Made by a program: the position numbers and the translations under genes | Assembly: GCF_009793355.1 (NCBI RefSeq) | Contig: NZ_WTKP01000003.1 | Location: 248,001-312,000, forward strand | Source: Vreelandella zhuhanensis | Lineage (GTDB): Bacteria > Pseudomonadota > Gammaproteobacteria > Pseudomonadales > Halomonadaceae | Reading direction: 5' to 3' | Length of the DNA: 64,000 nucleotides | Notes under the pieces: generated by a model | The model's database searches: none | The model's input: only the letters and a program-made list of their open reading frames with translations | What the model was told of the DNA's origin: nothing | Part shown: positions 17,695 to 27,770 of the stretch, one piece after another | Position numbering within the stretch: position 1 is the stretch's first letter | Layout: the number at the start of each line of letters is the position of its first letter

Positions 17695-20600
17695 CTAGCG
17701 ACAGTGCCGCTTGCCCTTGCCACCAAGCACCAGCATGCAGGGGGTCAGCAGCAAGGTAAGGGCGGTGGCAAAGGTCAAGCCGCCGGCAATGGCGCTCGAC
17801 ATCTGCGACCACCACTGAGCCGAAGGGGCATTGAAACCCAGGGATGGCGCAAAGAGGTTCACGTTCACCCCCAGCACCATGGGCATCAGACCCAGCACAG
17901 TGGTGATGGCGGTCAACAGTACCGGGCGCAGGCGTAGGCAACCCGCTTCAAGTGCTGCCGCGCCCGGCTCAAGTCCCGTGCCGCGCAGTTCATTGTAGGT
18001 GTCGATCAGTACGATATTGTTGTTGACCACAATGCCCGCCAAGGCAATCACCCCCATGCCGACCATCACGATACCGAAGGCTTGCCCGGTCACCAGCAGC
18101 CCCATCAAGACGCCGGCGGTGGAAAATACGATCGCCGAGAGCACCAACCCCGCCTGATAGAAACTGTTGAACTGAGTCACCAAAATCAACGCCATCAAGC
18201 CGATCGCTACCATGAAGGCGGTTCCCAGAAACTGTGCCGATTCCTGCTGATCTTCCTGTTCGCCGGCGACATTGACCATGACGCCCTCGGGCAATGAGGC
18301 AAAAGCGGCCTCGGCCAGGGCACGCAATCGCTCGTCGGCCTGGTAGCCGGGGGCCAGGCCGGCCTCCAGGGTAATTGTCCGACGACCATCGATACGGTGC
18401 AGCGTCCCTACCTTGGGACCCGGCGTGACCTCGACGAAATTGGTGATGGGCACTTGGCCGCGTGGGGTATTGAGGGTCAAGCGTTCGAGTTGGTTCAAAG
18501 AGCGCCATTGCTCAGGCAAGCGAACGCGAATGTCCACCTCGTCATTGACCCCCTGGGGGCGATAAGAGGAGACGCGCAAGCCGGTGGTCAATAATTGCAC
18601 GGCACTGCCAATGGTGGTGATGTCGGTTCCGAAACGCGCCGCCGCCTCACGATCGACGTTTAGTCGCCACTCCACGCCCGGCAAGCTGCGGTTATCCTGG
18701 ATATCCTCGAAACCGCCCAGCTCAGCCATCTCTTGGCGCAGAAGCTCTACTGCATCGGCGATACGTTCCGGTTGAACGGCACTGACTTCCAGCACGATGG
18801 GTTTGCCGCCTCCGGGCCCCATCTCCTGTTCGCGAAATTCCAGAATGATCCCGGGGATATCGCGGCTGCGCTCGGCCATGTCATCCAGAATCGCTTGAGC
18901 GGGGCGTCTTTGATGCCAGTCGATCAACTGGAACTGCAGCACACCGATAACATCGTTGCCTAGCTGCTCGTTGGGCACTGCAAAGGAGCGGGCATACAGC
19001 GCCTGGACTTCGCTCATGCCGGTCAGACGCTTTTCGACGCGCTGCACGATGGCATCGGTTTCCTCGGCGGAATAATCACCTCGAGCGCGCACCAGGACTT
19101 GCGCACTGTCCGGTTCTACCGCCGGGAAAAAATCCACGCCGTGGTTGAAACGGGCATAACCGGTGTAGATCAAGGCGATCAGCAGCAAGGTAAACGTCAG
19201 TACCCAGCCAGGATGAACAAGCAGTCGGCTGAGCGTGGTGCGGTAGAACCTGCCCAGGACGGTCGAGGGTTGCTGGTCGGAAGAACCCTTGGGGGCGAGA
19301 GCCGCCTTGCGGGTGAAAATACTGCCTAGCGTGGGTAGAAATATCAGCGCCATGGCCAGTGACGCCAGCAGACAGAGTATTACCGTAGCCGGAAGGTACT
19401 TCATGAACTGGCCGACCACGCCGGGCCAGAACAACAGCGGAATAAACACCGCCAGGGTGGTGGCGGTGGAAGCGATCACCGGCCAGCTCATGCGCGCCGC
19501 CGCATTCAGCCAGGCATCCCGCGGGGATTGATGTTCACGCAGATGACGGTCGGCCAGTTCACTCACCACGATGGCGCCATCAACCAGCATACCGGCCACC
19601 AGAATCAGTGCAAACAACACCACAATATTGAGGGTGAAGCCTAAAGTGCTTATCAGCAGGATGCCGGTCAAGAAGGCACCGGGAATGGTCAGGCCCACCA
19701 GCAAGGCGGTACGCCACCCCATGACCGCCACCACCACAATCAATACCAGCACCACGGCGGTAAGCACATTGTTCAAAAGCTCCGAGAGCATGTCTCGCAC
19801 CGTGTTGGACTCGTCCAGAATGGTGGTGATGCGCAGCGACTCCGGAAGCAAGTCCTGGGCTTCGGCGAGCCGCTCACGCACAGCGCCAATAGTGGCGATG
19901 ATGTTGGCACCGGCCCGTTTGGAGATTTCCAATACCACCGCCGGCTGGCCATCAATGCGCGCGAAGCCTTGTGGGTCCTTGAAAGTGGGGTGAATCCGGG
20001 CGACATCGCCGAAAGTGACCACACGATCCCCTTCCACTTTGACCGGCATGTTGATGACGTCTTCCAGCGTTTCGATAATCCCGGGAACCTTCAGTGCCAG
20101 GCGACCCGCACCGGTATCCAGGCTGCCCGCGGCCACCAGGCGGTTGTTGCGCGCTACCTGATTGAACAGGGCATCGAAATTCACGTCATAGCTTTCCAGC
20201 ACCAGGGGATCGATGACGATTTCCAGAAGTTCGTCGCGGTCGCCGCCGATATCCACTTCTAGGACGTTGGCGATGCCTTCGAACTCTTCCTTGAGTCGCC
20301 GGGCCAGGGTAATTCGTTCGCGGGTGTCCAGCTGACCCGAAAGTCCAAGGCTCAGGACGGGAAACTCCGAGACATTGACTTCCATGACGCGAGGCTCGTC
20401 AGCCTCTGAAGGCAGGGTGGTGCGGGCGATATCGACTTGCTCGCGCACCTCCGAAAGGGCGGCATCAGGGTCGAATCCCGGATCGAACTCCAAGGTGATG
20501 GAGGCGTGGCCTTCGCTGGATTGGGCGCTTAGTTTACGCAAGCCCTCGATGCCGCTCAGCTCCTGTTCCATGGGCCGAACCAGTAGCCGCTCGCCATCTT

Positions 20601-20772
20601 CGGGGCTAACGCCTTCAAGCGAGAGTGCCACGTAGACCAACGGTATGGTGACATCGGGGTTGGCTTCCTTGGGAATCACTTGCCAGGCCACGATGCCTGC
20701 CATCAAGAGCCCGAAAAGTAACAGCAGCGTGGTGCGGGCATGGGAAATCGCGGCGTCAATCAGTCGGCGCAT
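17695..20772 (-). CDS. RND efflux transporter, inner-membrane permease
   Basis: Proton-driven exporter of the HAE1/AcrB superfamily, 1025 residues. It shows the twofold repeat: helix at 14-31, a large periplasmic domain, a helix cluster with the DxDGAIVV-type motif in AGMLVDGAIVVSE (about residue 400), then the second half with VALAGIVVNNNIVLIDTYN near 920. The conserved Asp pair of AcrB is represented by a single Asp in LVDGAI, as in several heavy-metal or uncharacterised RND proteins. The substrate is unknown. I prefer ATG 20772, preceded by AGGAAG, over 20826. It overlaps the adaptor gene by 17 bases. No outer-membrane channel gene is adjacent. Confidence 0.92.
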   Translation of the reverse strand: MRRLIDAAISHARTTLLLLFGLLMAGIVAWQVIPKEANPDVTIPLVYVALSLEGVSPEDGERLLVRPMEQELSGIEGLRKLSAQSSEGHASITLEFDPGFDPDAALSEVREQVDIARTTLPSEADEPRVMEVNVSEFPVLSLGLSGQLDTRERITLARRLKEEFEGIANVLEVDIGGDRDELLEIVIDPLVLESYDVNFDALFNQVARNNRLVAAGSLDTGAGRLALKVPGIIETLEDVINMPVKVEGDRVVTFGDVARIHPTFKDPQGFARIDGQPAVVLEISKRAGANIIATIGAVRERLAEAQDLLPESLRITTILDESNTVRDMLSELLNNVLTAVVLVLIVVVAVMGWRTALLVGLTIPGAFLTGILLISTLGFTLNIVVLFALILVAGMLVDGAIVVSELADRHLREHQSPRDAWLNAAARMSWPVIASTATTLAVFIPLLFWPGVVGQFMKYLPATVILCLLASLAMALIFLPTLGSIFTRKAALAPKGSSDQQPSTVLGRFYRTTLSRLLVHPGWVLTFTLLLIALIYTGYARFNHGVDFFPAVEPDSAQVLVRARGDYSAEETDAIVQRVEKRLTGMSEVQALYARSFAVPNEQLGNDVIGVLQFQLIDWHQRRPAQAILDDMAERSRDIPGIILEFREQEMGPGGGKPIVLEVSAVQPERIADAVELLRQEMAELGGFEDIQDNRSLPGVEWRLNVDREAAARFGTDITTIGSAVQLLTTGLRVSSYRPQGVNDEVDIRVRLPEQWRSLNQLERLTLNTPRGQVPITNFVEVTPGPKVGTLHRIDGRRTITLEAGLAPGYQADERLRALAEAAFASLPEGVMVNVAGEQEDQQESAQFLGTAFMVAIGLMALILVTQFNSFYQAGLVLSAIVFSTAGVLMGLLVTGQAFGIVMVGMGVIALAGIVVNNNIVLIDTYNELRGTGLEPGAAALEAGCLRLRPVLLTAITTVLGLMPMVLGVNVNLFAPSLGFNAPSAQWWSQMSSAIAGGLTFATALTLLLTPCMLVLGGKGKRHCR

Positions 20773-21859
20773 GCTTCGCTTCCTGATCTGTTTCGGCAAC
20801 CACGAATTCCACACGCTCACCCACATCCACCAGCCCGCCGCCCAGCGTGATCAGTCTCAGTGGGGAGGGCAGGCCGGTTACTCGCGCGGCCTCGGCATCG
20901 GCGCTGACCAGCTCCACCTGAGTCTGTTGCACTCGATTCTGGTCATCCAGGTGCTTGACCGCCAGCTGGCCTTCGTCGTTCAGCACCAGCAAGGCAGGCG
21001 AAATGACGTGCACTTGCCGGGCGGGTAGGGTGATGGTGAGTTCGGCGCTGGCACCGGCCAAACGCAAGCCCTGAGGGTTGTCGATTTCGGCCTCCACCTG
21101 AAAGCTGCGTGTGGCCTCGTCGGCCCGGCTAGCCATATAGGTCAATTCACCGGAAAGCTGCCTGCCGTCAAGCAGGCGCACATCGACTGTGAGCCCCGGG
21201 CTGATCTCGCGGGCGCGCTGTTGAGCCACCCAGCCGCTGGCCAGCAGAGTACGGTCATCGATTAACCGCCCCCAGCTTTCCCCGACTCGGAGCAGGTCGC
21301 CAAGCTCCACGGTAATTTGATCAAGCTTCCCATCGAAGGGAGCAGTGGGGCGGGTGTCGGCTAATTGACGCTCCAGCTCCGCTACATCCGCCAGACTGCG
21401 GGTGACGGCGCTACGCAAACGCAGCAGGTCAGGCTGGGAAATCAATTGCCGTTGACGCAGACTTTCGGCGCCGGAAAGCTCGGCTTGTGCCAAGGCAAGC
21501 TCGTCGCGCGCCAGGGCCAGGCGTTCGGGCAACGCCTGGCTATCCAGTATCAACAAGGTGTCGCCGGCGGTGACCTCATCTCCCTGGGCTACGGGCAGCT
21601 CCATGACCTGACCGGTCTGGTTGACTCGCAGCGTGACGTTGCGCTGGGCCTCGAGTTGACCTTGAACACTTAGCGTAGGCAGGTAATCAGTACTGACGCG
21701 CTCGCTGACTTCCACGCCAGGCGGCTCGATAGTGGCTGAGGTTGCCGTTGGAGCCTCGCTTTGAAAGTGTTGAAAATCACCCAGTGCCAACCACGCCAGC
21801 AATCCGAGAGTAATCAGCGTGGCCAGAAGGTACGAAAAAGGGAGGCGTCGTCGCAGCAT
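20756..21859 (-). CDS. RND efflux periplasmic adaptor (membrane fusion protein)
   Basis: The 367-residue protein starts with an N-terminal hydrophobic anchor (about residues 8-27). It then has the adaptor order: beta strand LSVQGQLEAQRNVTLRVNQTGQV (lipoyl half), a short alpha-hairpin (about 125-160), the second lipoyl half TAPFDGKLDQITVELGDLL, and beta-barrel/membrane-proximal parts. It is the partner of the downstream transporter, with overlapping ends showing translational coupling. The promoter and GTAGCTC repeats upstream suggest control by a regulator encoded elsewhere. Confidence 0.92.
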   Translation of the reverse strand: MLRRRLPFSYLLATLITLGLLAWLALGDFQHFQSEAPTATSATIEPPGVEVSERVSTDYLPTLSVQGQLEAQRNVTLRVNQTGQVMELPVAQGDEVTAGDTLLILDSQALPERLALARDELALAQAELSGAESLRQRQLISQPDLLRLRSAVTRSLADVAELERQLADTRPTAPFDGKLDQITVELGDLLRVGESWGRLIDDRTLLASGWVAQQRAREISPGLTVDVRLLDGRQLSGELTYMASRADEATRSFQVEAEIDNPQGLRLAGASAELTITLPARQVHVISPALLVLNDEGQLAVKHLDDQNRVQQTQVELVSADAEAARVTGLPSPLRLITLGGGLVDVGERVEFVVAETDQEAKHAPTD

Positions 21860-21887
21860 GAAATTCGTCCGTGTGATTCGAAACTCT

Positions 21888-21943
21888 GAGCTACACTTTC
21901 AAGCTCTGAGCTGCATTATTCGAGCTACTTATAATTGAGCTAC
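21888..21943. repeat. four direct repeats of GAGCT(A/G)C in the efflux promoter
   Basis: GAGCTAC at 21888, GAGCTGC at 21908, GAGCTAC at 21922 and 21937, spaced 20, 14 and 15 bases. They overlap and follow the efflux promoter and may be a regulator site. Confidence 0.6.
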
Positions 21944-21957
21944 AATTTGTGCTGCAA
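21928..21957 (-). promoter_or_regulatory. probable sigma-70 promoter of the efflux operon
   Basis: On the minus strand TTGCAG (21957-21952) and TATAAG (21933-21928) are separated by 18 bases, about 70 bases before the adaptor ATG. Confidence 0.5.
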
Positions 21958-22179
21958 GGGCACACGCTATCACAAAGAAAGACTTTTGCAGGCGTGAAGG
22001 TACCGATATCGTGCCGGTAGATACAGGGGTAACGCCGGCACTAGCCGCAGGTCTGATTGAGTTTTACCCACGGTGAGAATACCATCTTGGCGTCTTGAGT
22101 CCGCGCCAGCGATTGCGACAAGCCTTGCTATACGCCATCTCCGGCAGTCATTCTCAGGCGAACCAACCAAGGAGCAACG

Positions 22180-23154
22180 ATGAAAGATCCCGTACGTATT
22201 GCGATTACCGGCGGTGCCGGCCAGATTAGTTATTCTCTCATTTTCCGCATCGCCGCCGGCGATATGCTGGGACCGGATCAGCCAGTCATTCTTCAGCTGC
22301 TGGAAATTACGCCGGCCATGGATGCACTGAACGGCGTGGTGATGGAAGTCAACGATTGCGCGTTCCCGCTGGTTCAGGACATCGTTGCCACCGACGACGC
22401 GAATGTAGCGTTCAAGGATGCCGATTTCGCTCTGCTGGTCGGAGCGCGCCCGCGTGGCCCGGGCATGGAGCGCAAAGACCTCCTGGAAGCCAATGCCGCG
22501 ATCTTCTCTGTTCAGGGCAAGGCGCTCAACGACCATGCCAGCCGTGATGTTCGCGTACTGGTGGTGGGCAATCCGGCCAACACCAATGCTCTGATTGCCT
22601 CGTGCAACGCGCCTGATCTCAGCTCGGGTCAGTTCACCGCCATGACCCGTCTGGATCATAACCGTGCTCTGACCCAGTTGGCGCAGAAGACCAACAAGCA
22701 CGTCACCGACATCGACGGTATGATCATCTGGGGCAACCACAGTGCTACCCAGTATCCGGACTTGGCCCACTGCCGTGTCGACGGCAAGGCTGCTTTCGAT
22801 CTGGTCGAGCGCGACTGGTACGAGAACGATTTCATTCCCACCGTGCAGCAGCGCGGTGCGGCGATCATCAAGGCGCGCGGTGCCTCTTCCGCGGCTTCTG
22901 CAGCCTCTTCCGCCATCGACCACATGCACGACTGGGCGCTGGGTTGTGAAGGCATCGTCAGCATGGCGATTCCGTCCGACGGAAGCTACGGTATCGAGGA
23001 AGGCATCATCTATTCCTACCCGGTACGCTGCAAGAGCGGTGATTATGAAATCGTTCAGGGCTATGAGCTCGACGAATTCAGCAAGGCCAAGATGAAAGCG
23101 ACGGAAGAAGAACTGCGCGCTGAGCGTGCGGCTGTCGAACATCTGCTCGGCTAA
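22180..23154 (+). CDS. mdh: malate dehydrogenase (NAD-dependent)
   Basis: Interconverts malate and oxaloacetate in the TCA cycle. The 324-residue enzyme has the N-terminal Rossmann motif [12 protein letters not shown], the substrate-binding mobile loop [15 protein letters not shown], Asn in [11 protein letters not shown], Arg in MTRLDHNRA and catalytic His in [13 protein letters not shown]. These features place it in the cytosolic/plant-type LDH-like group (about 325 residues), not the E. coli Mdh group. AAGGAG precedes the ATG. Supplying oxaloacetate for pckA is a metabolic link, not an operon link. Confidence 0.96.
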   Translation: MKDPVRIAITGGAGQISYSLIFRIAAGDMLGPDQPVILQLLEITPAMDALNGVVMEVNDCAFPLVQDIVATDDANVAFKDADFALLVGARPRGPGMERKDLLEANAAIFSVQGKALNDHASRDVRVLVVGNPANTNALIASCNAPDLSSGQFTAMTRLDHNRALTQLAQKTNKHVTDIDGMIIWGNHSATQYPDLAHCRVDGKAAFDLVERDWYENDFIPTVQQRGAAIIKARGASSAASAASSAIDHMHDWALGCEGIVSMAIPSDGSYGIEEGIIYSYPVRCKSGDYEIVQGYELDEFSKAKMKATEEELRAERAAVEHLLG

Positions 23155-23182
23155 GTATCGGCTGAGCCGGTAAATCGAAAAC

Positions 23183-23216
23183 GCCCCGACGACTCAGGTC
23201 GTCGGGGCATTTTTTT
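23183..23216 (+). terminator. intrinsic terminator of mdh
   Basis: GCCCCGACGAC pairs perfectly with GTCGTCGGGGC around TCAG and is followed by A and seven T. Strong intrinsic terminator, also before the convergent HAD gene end. Confidence 0.95.
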
Positions 23217-23251
23217 GTCAGCTGGTCGTCGTCATTGGCTGAGCTTTGTAC

Positions 23252-23908
23252 TCAGTCACGTAGACTCATGATGCGCCACTGACGTTCTTCCGCCACTCGG
23301 CGCAGGATGGGATCGGGGTCGACGGCAATAGGATGTTCGATTTTTTCCAGCAGGGGCAAGTCGTTATGTGAATCGCTGTAGAACCAGGCATCCTCGAGGG
23401 TGATGTCCTGATCTTCCAGCCATTGTTCCAGACGTTTGACTTTACCTTCCTGATAGCTGGGAATGCCGGTAATGCCCCCGGTATAGCACCCTTCATGGAC
23501 TTCCGGTTCCACCGCAATAAGGTGGTCCACCCCCAGGCGTTCAGCAATCGGACCGGTAATGAAACGGTTGGTGGCGGTAATGATCAACAGCACATCGCCA
23601 CGGGTGCGGTGGCGGGCGAGAAGCTCCTCGGCCTTGGGCAGAATATGCGGTTCGATCTTGGCCGCCATGAACTGCTGATGCCAGGCGGCAAGCTGCTCGG
23701 GAGAATTTTCAGCCAGGGGTTTCAGGGCAACCTCCAGGAATGCCTTGATATCCAGGGTGCCGGCGTTGTAGTCGGCCATGAAACGTTCGTTGGCTTCGCT
23801 GTAACTTTCTGGATCGACGGCGCCCTGTTCGAGCAAGAACTCACCCCAGGCGTGATCGCTGTCGATGGATAGCAGCGTATTGTCCAGATCGAAAATGGCC
23901 AGACTCAC
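23252..23908 (-). CDS. HAD-superfamily IB phosphatase (SerB-like)
   Basis: Cytoplasmic phosphatase of unknown substrate. Motif I is AIFDLDNTLL, motif II LLIITATNRF, the lysine lies in YQEGKVKRL and motif IV is YSDSHNDLPLL, the SerB-like IB subclass. I place the start at GTG 23908, with GGGGAG five bases before it, giving 218 residues; the upstream in-frame ATG at 24001 adds residues with no homology. The gene lies divergent from rppH, as in pseudomonads. Confidence 0.88.
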   Translation of the reverse strand: MSLAIFDLDNTLLSIDSDHAWGEFLLEQGAVDPESYSEANERFMADYNAGTLDIKAFLEVALKPLAENSPEQLAAWHQQFMAAKIEPHILPKAEELLARHRTRGDVLLIITATNRFITGPIAERLGVDHLIAVEPEVHEGCYTGGITGIPSYQEGKVKRLEQWLEDQDITLEDAWFYSDSHNDLPLLEKIEHPIAVDPDPILRRVAEERQWRIMSLRD

Positions 23909-24144
23909 GGCGCTCCCCTTAGTGGTTTGTGTTAGGTAGTTTAGCGGGAGCGGATTATCGCAGAGTCGCGGGGCTATTCCCACTGATCGCGCCCCGACCA
24001 AAGGACAAGGCGAATTGAGTCAAGAAGCGCCGAAGGAGTAACGCGGCGCAAAGCGTAAAACATGATCGGAAGCGGTTTGTATTGATGGGGTTGATCGCCT
24101 TGTGGAAAAATGGGGGCAATTGAAAATTTAATAAGGTGATGTCC

Positions 24145-24639
24145 GTGATCGACGCTGACGGCTTTCGCCCCAATGTTGGCATTATCCTTGCCAATAGCCA
24201 GGGGCAACTGCTTTGGGCGCGTCGGGTAGGACAGAATGCGTGGCAGTTTCCTCAGGGAGGCATCAATGCGAACGAGACATCGCGAGAGGCGCTTTTTCGT
24301 GAGCTTCATGAAGAAGTTGGCCTGACCGCCGATGATGTCGAAATAATCGCTTGTACCCGGGGGTGGCTGCGCTACCGCCTGCCACGACGCATGATTCGTA
24401 CCCAGTCCCGGCCGATTTGCATCGGCCAGAAACAGAAATGGTATCTACTCAGGATTCGCTGCCAGGAAAACAGAATCTGTATGACCGCCTCTCCCAAACC
24501 GGAATTTGATGGTTGGCGTTGGGTCAGTTATTGGTATCCACTGGGGCAGGTGGTGCCTTTCAAGCGGGAGGTCTATCGCCGAGCGCTGCGTGAGTTGTTG
24601 CCGCGGCTTCAGTACCTGGCTCAGGGGGATGAATGTTAA
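24145..24639 (+). CDS. rppH: RNA pyrophosphohydrolase
   Basis: RppH removes pyrophosphate from mRNA 5' ends and triggers RNase E-dependent decay. The start GTG 24145 gives [14 protein letters not shown], matching the family N-terminus, and AAGG lies eight bases upstream; GTG 24136 and ATG 24139 are less well placed. The Nudix box runs [22 protein letters not shown]. The Lys/Gln-rich [10 protein letters not shown] motif is also typical. The 164-residue length fits. The C-terminal tail is short compared with E. coli (176). ptsP follows 72 bases downstream, a conserved pair. Confidence 0.95.
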   Translation: MIDADGFRPNVGIILANSQGQLLWARRVGQNAWQFPQGGINANETSREALFRELHEEVGLTADDVEIIACTRGWLRYRLPRRMIRTQSRPICIGQKQKWYLLRIRCQENRICMTASPKPEFDGWRWVSYWYPLGQVVPFKREVYRRALRELLPRLQYLAQGDEC

Positions 24640-24711
24640 GGTTGTCGTTTTACTTACCCCTTGCCCAAGAGCGGGCACTTTATGCCAGGGAATTTCTCAG
24701 CGAGGCTAATA

Positions 24712-26991
24712 ATGAAAACTAAGATGTCAATGCTGGAGGTTCTGCGTCGAATAATTCAGGAAGTCAACGGAGCGCGCAATCTGGATGCCGCTCTGTCGAC
24801 CATGGTGCGGCGTATTCGCAAGGCGATGAAAACGGATGTTTGTTCGTTTTATCTCTACGACAAGGAAATGGAAACCCTGGTGTTGATGGAAACCATCGGC
24901 TTGCGTACCCAGGCGGTCGGGCGAGTCGTATTGCCGGTGGGAGAGGGACTGGTGGGATTGGTCGCCAAACGCAGTGAACCCCTCAATCTGGAAGATGCGC
25001 GAATCCATCCTCACTTTCGCTATTTTGAAGCGACCGGCGAAGAGCGTTATTCCAGTTTCCTTGGGGTGCCGATTATTCATCAACGCCGCATGCTGGGTGT
25101 GCTTGTGGTGCAGCAGGCGGAAAAGCGTAGTTACGATGATGAAGATGAGGCTTTTCTGGTGACCATGGCGGCGCAGTTGGCCGGGGTGCTGGCGCATGCC
25201 TTGGCCACCGGCAACTTGTCGCGTCCGTTGTTGGCCGACGGCCAGGCCACGTTTTCCGGCGTGGCTGCCTCGCCGGGCATGGCAATGGGCGAGGCGGTGG
25301 TCATTGCTCCTCCGGCGGATCTCAATAGCGTGCCGGACCTGGTGCCCAGCGATCAGGAGTACGAGATTACCCGCCTCAAGCAAGCCATTGGCCGCACCCG
25401 CGCCGAAATTCGCGCGGCGGGGGAGCGTCTGGCCAGCCGGATCTCGGCCCAGGAACTGGCGTTGTTCGATGTCTATCAACAGATGCTGGGGGAAGCGGCG
25501 CTTTCCAAAGAGGTGGAAAAGCGTATCCGTGAAGGACAGTGGGCACCGGGGGCACTTGCCGACGTGGTGCGCCGGCATGTGCAGTACCTGGAACGTGTCG
25601 ACGATAACTACCTGCGTGAACGCGCAACGGATATCCGCGACCTGGGGCGCCGAGTACTGGCGCATCTACAGGAAGATACGCCTTCCACGCCCGAGATCTA
25701 CCCGGATGAAACCATTCTTGTCGGGGATGAAATAAGTGTCGCCATGTTGGGGGAGGTGCCGCGTGAAAAGCTGCGTGGGCTAGTCTCGGTGCGTGGTTCA
25801 AGCACCTCGCATGTTGCTATTGTGGCACGGGCCATGGGCATTCCCACCGTGCTGGGCATGGTTGACTTGCCATTGCATCGGTTATCCGGGGCTCCGGTGG
25901 TGCTGGATGGCCACCGGGGGCGATTGTTCGTGCGCCCCGCGCCAGAGCTCCGGGTGCGCTACCAGACGCTTATTGACGAAGAACTGGCCTTGGGCAAACT
26001 GCTGGAGCATGAGCAGGACTTGCCCAGCGAAACCCCCGATCACTACACCATGCCCTTGATGGTCAACACCGGCCTGGCGGTAGAGGCCTCCAATCTGCTC
26101 AAGCGACGCATTAGTGGGGTGGGGCTGTATCGTACCGAAGTCCCGTTCATGATTACCGAGCGTTTTCCAGGCGAGAAGGAGCAGACCCGCCTGTATCGCG
26201 ACCAGTTGGAAAGCTTCTCGCCGCTACCGGTGGTCATGCGTACCCTGGACATAGGCGGTGACAAGGATCTGCCCTATTTCCCTATCGATGAAGCCAATTC
26301 CTTTCTGGGCTGGCGAGGAATGCGGGTGACGCTGGACCATCCGGAAGTACTGATGGTGCAGCTACGGGCCATGCTTAAGGCCTCCCATGAGTTGGACAAC
26401 CTGTACGTGCTATTCCCCATGATCACCAACGTGGAAGAGGTTGATGAGGCGCTGCGCCTGCTCGACCGAGCCATCGTGGAACTCAAGGAAGAGGGTGCCG
26501 AGGTCAAGCGGCCCAAGGTGGGGGTGATGATTGAAGTGCCTGCCACCATCTATCAAATGGATGCCTTGGCCGAGCGGGTGGATTTCTTCTCGGTAGGCAG
26601 CAACGACCTGACGCAGTATCTGCTGGCGGTGGATCGTAACAATCCGCGTGTAGCGGATCTCTACGATGCCTTGCACCCTGCGGTGCTGGCGGCATTGGAT
26701 GAGGTGGCCCGCGACGCCAAGCGGCTAGAACGGCCGATTTCATTATGTGGAGAATTGGCCGGTGACCCTGCCGGCGCCTTGCTGCTGATGGCAATGGGCT
26801 TTACCAGCCTGTCGATGAACGCGCCGAGTCTACCCAAGGTGCGTGCTGCCATTCGTCGAGTGTCATGGACGGAGGCCAAGAAATTGCTGGGTGAGGTATT
26901 GGCGTTAGCGACCCCGACGGAGGTGCATCGCCATCTGGAAGCCAAGATGGATGAGTGGCAACTTTCACACCTGATGCCACCACGGGATTAA
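24712..26991 (+). CDS. ptsP: phosphoenolpyruvate-protein phosphotransferase of the nitrogen PTS (EI-Ntr)
   Basis: EI-Ntr takes phosphate from PEP and passes it to NPr and EIIA-Ntr, a regulatory chain tied to nitrogen and potassium. It has an N-terminal GAF domain (about residues 1-160, which senses glutamine in homologues), the PEP-utiliser N domain, the phosphohistidine domain with His367 in SSTSHVAIVARAMG, and the PEP-binding barrel with GLYRTEVPFM, VGSNDLTQYLLAVDRNN and active Cys679 in SLCGELAGDP. Length 759. ATG 24712 is chosen as the best start; a TTG at 24661 would add 17 residues. The end overlaps the convergent NRDE gene by four bases. Confidence 0.96.
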   Translation: MKTKMSMLEVLRRIIQEVNGARNLDAALSTMVRRIRKAMKTDVCSFYLYDKEMETLVLMETIGLRTQAVGRVVLPVGEGLVGLVAKRSEPLNLEDARIHPHFRYFEATGEERYSSFLGVPIIHQRRMLGVLVVQQAEKRSYDDEDEAFLVTMAAQLAGVLAHALATGNLSRPLLADGQATFSGVAASPGMAMGEAVVIAPPADLNSVPDLVPSDQEYEITRLKQAIGRTRAEIRAAGERLASRISAQELALFDVYQQMLGEAALSKEVEKRIREGQWAPGALADVVRRHVQYLERVDDNYLRERATDIRDLGRRVLAHLQEDTPSTPEIYPDETILVGDEISVAMLGEVPREKLRGLVSVRGSSTSHVAIVARAMGIPTVLGMVDLPLHRLSGAPVVLDGHRGRLFVRPAPELRVRYQTLIDEELALGKLLEHEQDLPSETPDHYTMPLMVNTGLAVEASNLLKRRISGVGLYRTEVPFMITERFPGEKEQTRLYRDQLESFSPLPVVMRTLDIGGDKDLPYFPIDEANSFLGWRGMRVTLDHPEVLMVQLRAMLKASHELDNLYVLFPMITNVEEVDEALRLLDRAIVELKEEGAEVKRPKVGVMIEVPATIYQMDALAERVDFFSVGSNDLTQYLLAVDRNNPRVADLYDALHPAVLAALDEVARDAKRLERPISLCGELAGDPAGALLLMAMGFTSLSMNAPSLPKVRAAIRRVSWTEAKKLLGEVLALATPTEVHRHLEAKMDEWQLSHLMPPRD

Positions 26992-27770
26992 GCGTTAATG
27001 GGTACCTTCAGACGTATTTCTCCGAGATGTGTGCCCGAAGGTCCGAAGCTTTCCTCGGTAATGGTAATGTACTCTCCATCATGCAGGCTCAGCCAGGTGG
27101 TGGCGCGGGTGCCATAGGTTTCCCCGAGAATGAATGCCGCGGAAAGTTGTTGTTCCAAAATGAGCTCAATGCCGGTATCAGGCAGGCGTTCGAGGGGGGC
27201 GGTACGGGTATCCTGAATTGCTTGTTTCACTCGGTCCGGCCAATGGTCTTGCAGGTCTTCGTTCAGATTTTCACTCAAACGTTGGCAAACATGCGTGAGC
27301 TTGGGCCAAGGGGTATCAAGGTCGGCATTGGATAATCCGTGAACGCCGGGTGTCACCCTTTGAAGGTGCGTACTCTGGCGGCCCCGGTGCAAATGCCACA
27401 AGACATGCTGATCGCCCACCAGCAAGTTGAACCCGGCATAGCGCTGGGCGCCGTTTTCAGCCAAGGTCTGTAACCAGACGGACGGGTCCTTGCATTCCAA
27501 TGCCTGGCGAACCAGGGCGCCACGGCTAGGCGCTGCCAAGGGCGTGGCCATGAGAGGGTCGCGCACATTGGTCAAGGCGGCAACGCGTCCTTGCCGGTTG
27601 ACCGCAAGCCAGGTGCCGCCGGCTTCAAGGTCACGCCCGCCGACAATATGTGGCGCATCGGGCCAGCTTGACAGCGCAGCCGCAGGGCGCGCGTGGAATT
27701 CGTCACGGTTGGCGATCAATCTCAGGGGCAGTGGACTATCCGGTTGCCAAGCAAAGGCGATCAAACACAT
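26988..27770 (-). CDS. NRDE/TANGO2 family protein
   Basis: A 260-residue protein beginning MCLIAFAWQPD with the NRDEFHARPA motif at about residue 22 that gives the NRDE family its name. Cys2 follows the initiator, as in N-terminal-nucleophile proteins, and would be exposed after Met removal. The biochemical function in bacteria is unsettled; eukaryotic TANGO2 has been linked to haem and lipid handling. The ATG at 27770 is preferred over an upstream in-frame ATG at 27866. It is convergent with ptsP, their stops overlapping by four bases. Confidence 0.88.
   Translation of the reverse strand: MCLIAFAWQPDSPLPLRLIANRDEFHARPAAALSSWPDAPHIVGGRDLEAGGTWLAVNRQGRVAALTNVRDPLMATPLAAPSRGALVRQALECKDPSVWLQTLAENGAQRYAGFNLLVGDQHVLWHLHRGRQSTHLQRVTPGVHGLSNADLDTPWPKLTHVCQRLSENLNEDLQDHWPDRVKQAIQDTRTAPLERLPDTGIELILEQQLSAAFILGETYGTRATTWLSLHDGEYITITEESFGPSGTHLGEIRLKVPINA

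Larger units (their letters stand above)
21860..22179. other. divergent gap between efflux operon and mdh
   Basis: 320 bases with no supported gene. The left part (21880-21960) is AT-rich and holds the efflux promoter and repeated GAGCTAC words; the right part forms the mdh leader, with AAGGAGCAACG just before the mdh ATG. Confidence 0.6.

Noticed and set aside
21970..23142. 390-codon frame opposite mdh
   Set aside because: Shadow of mdh; no ribosome site, composition of an antisense frame.
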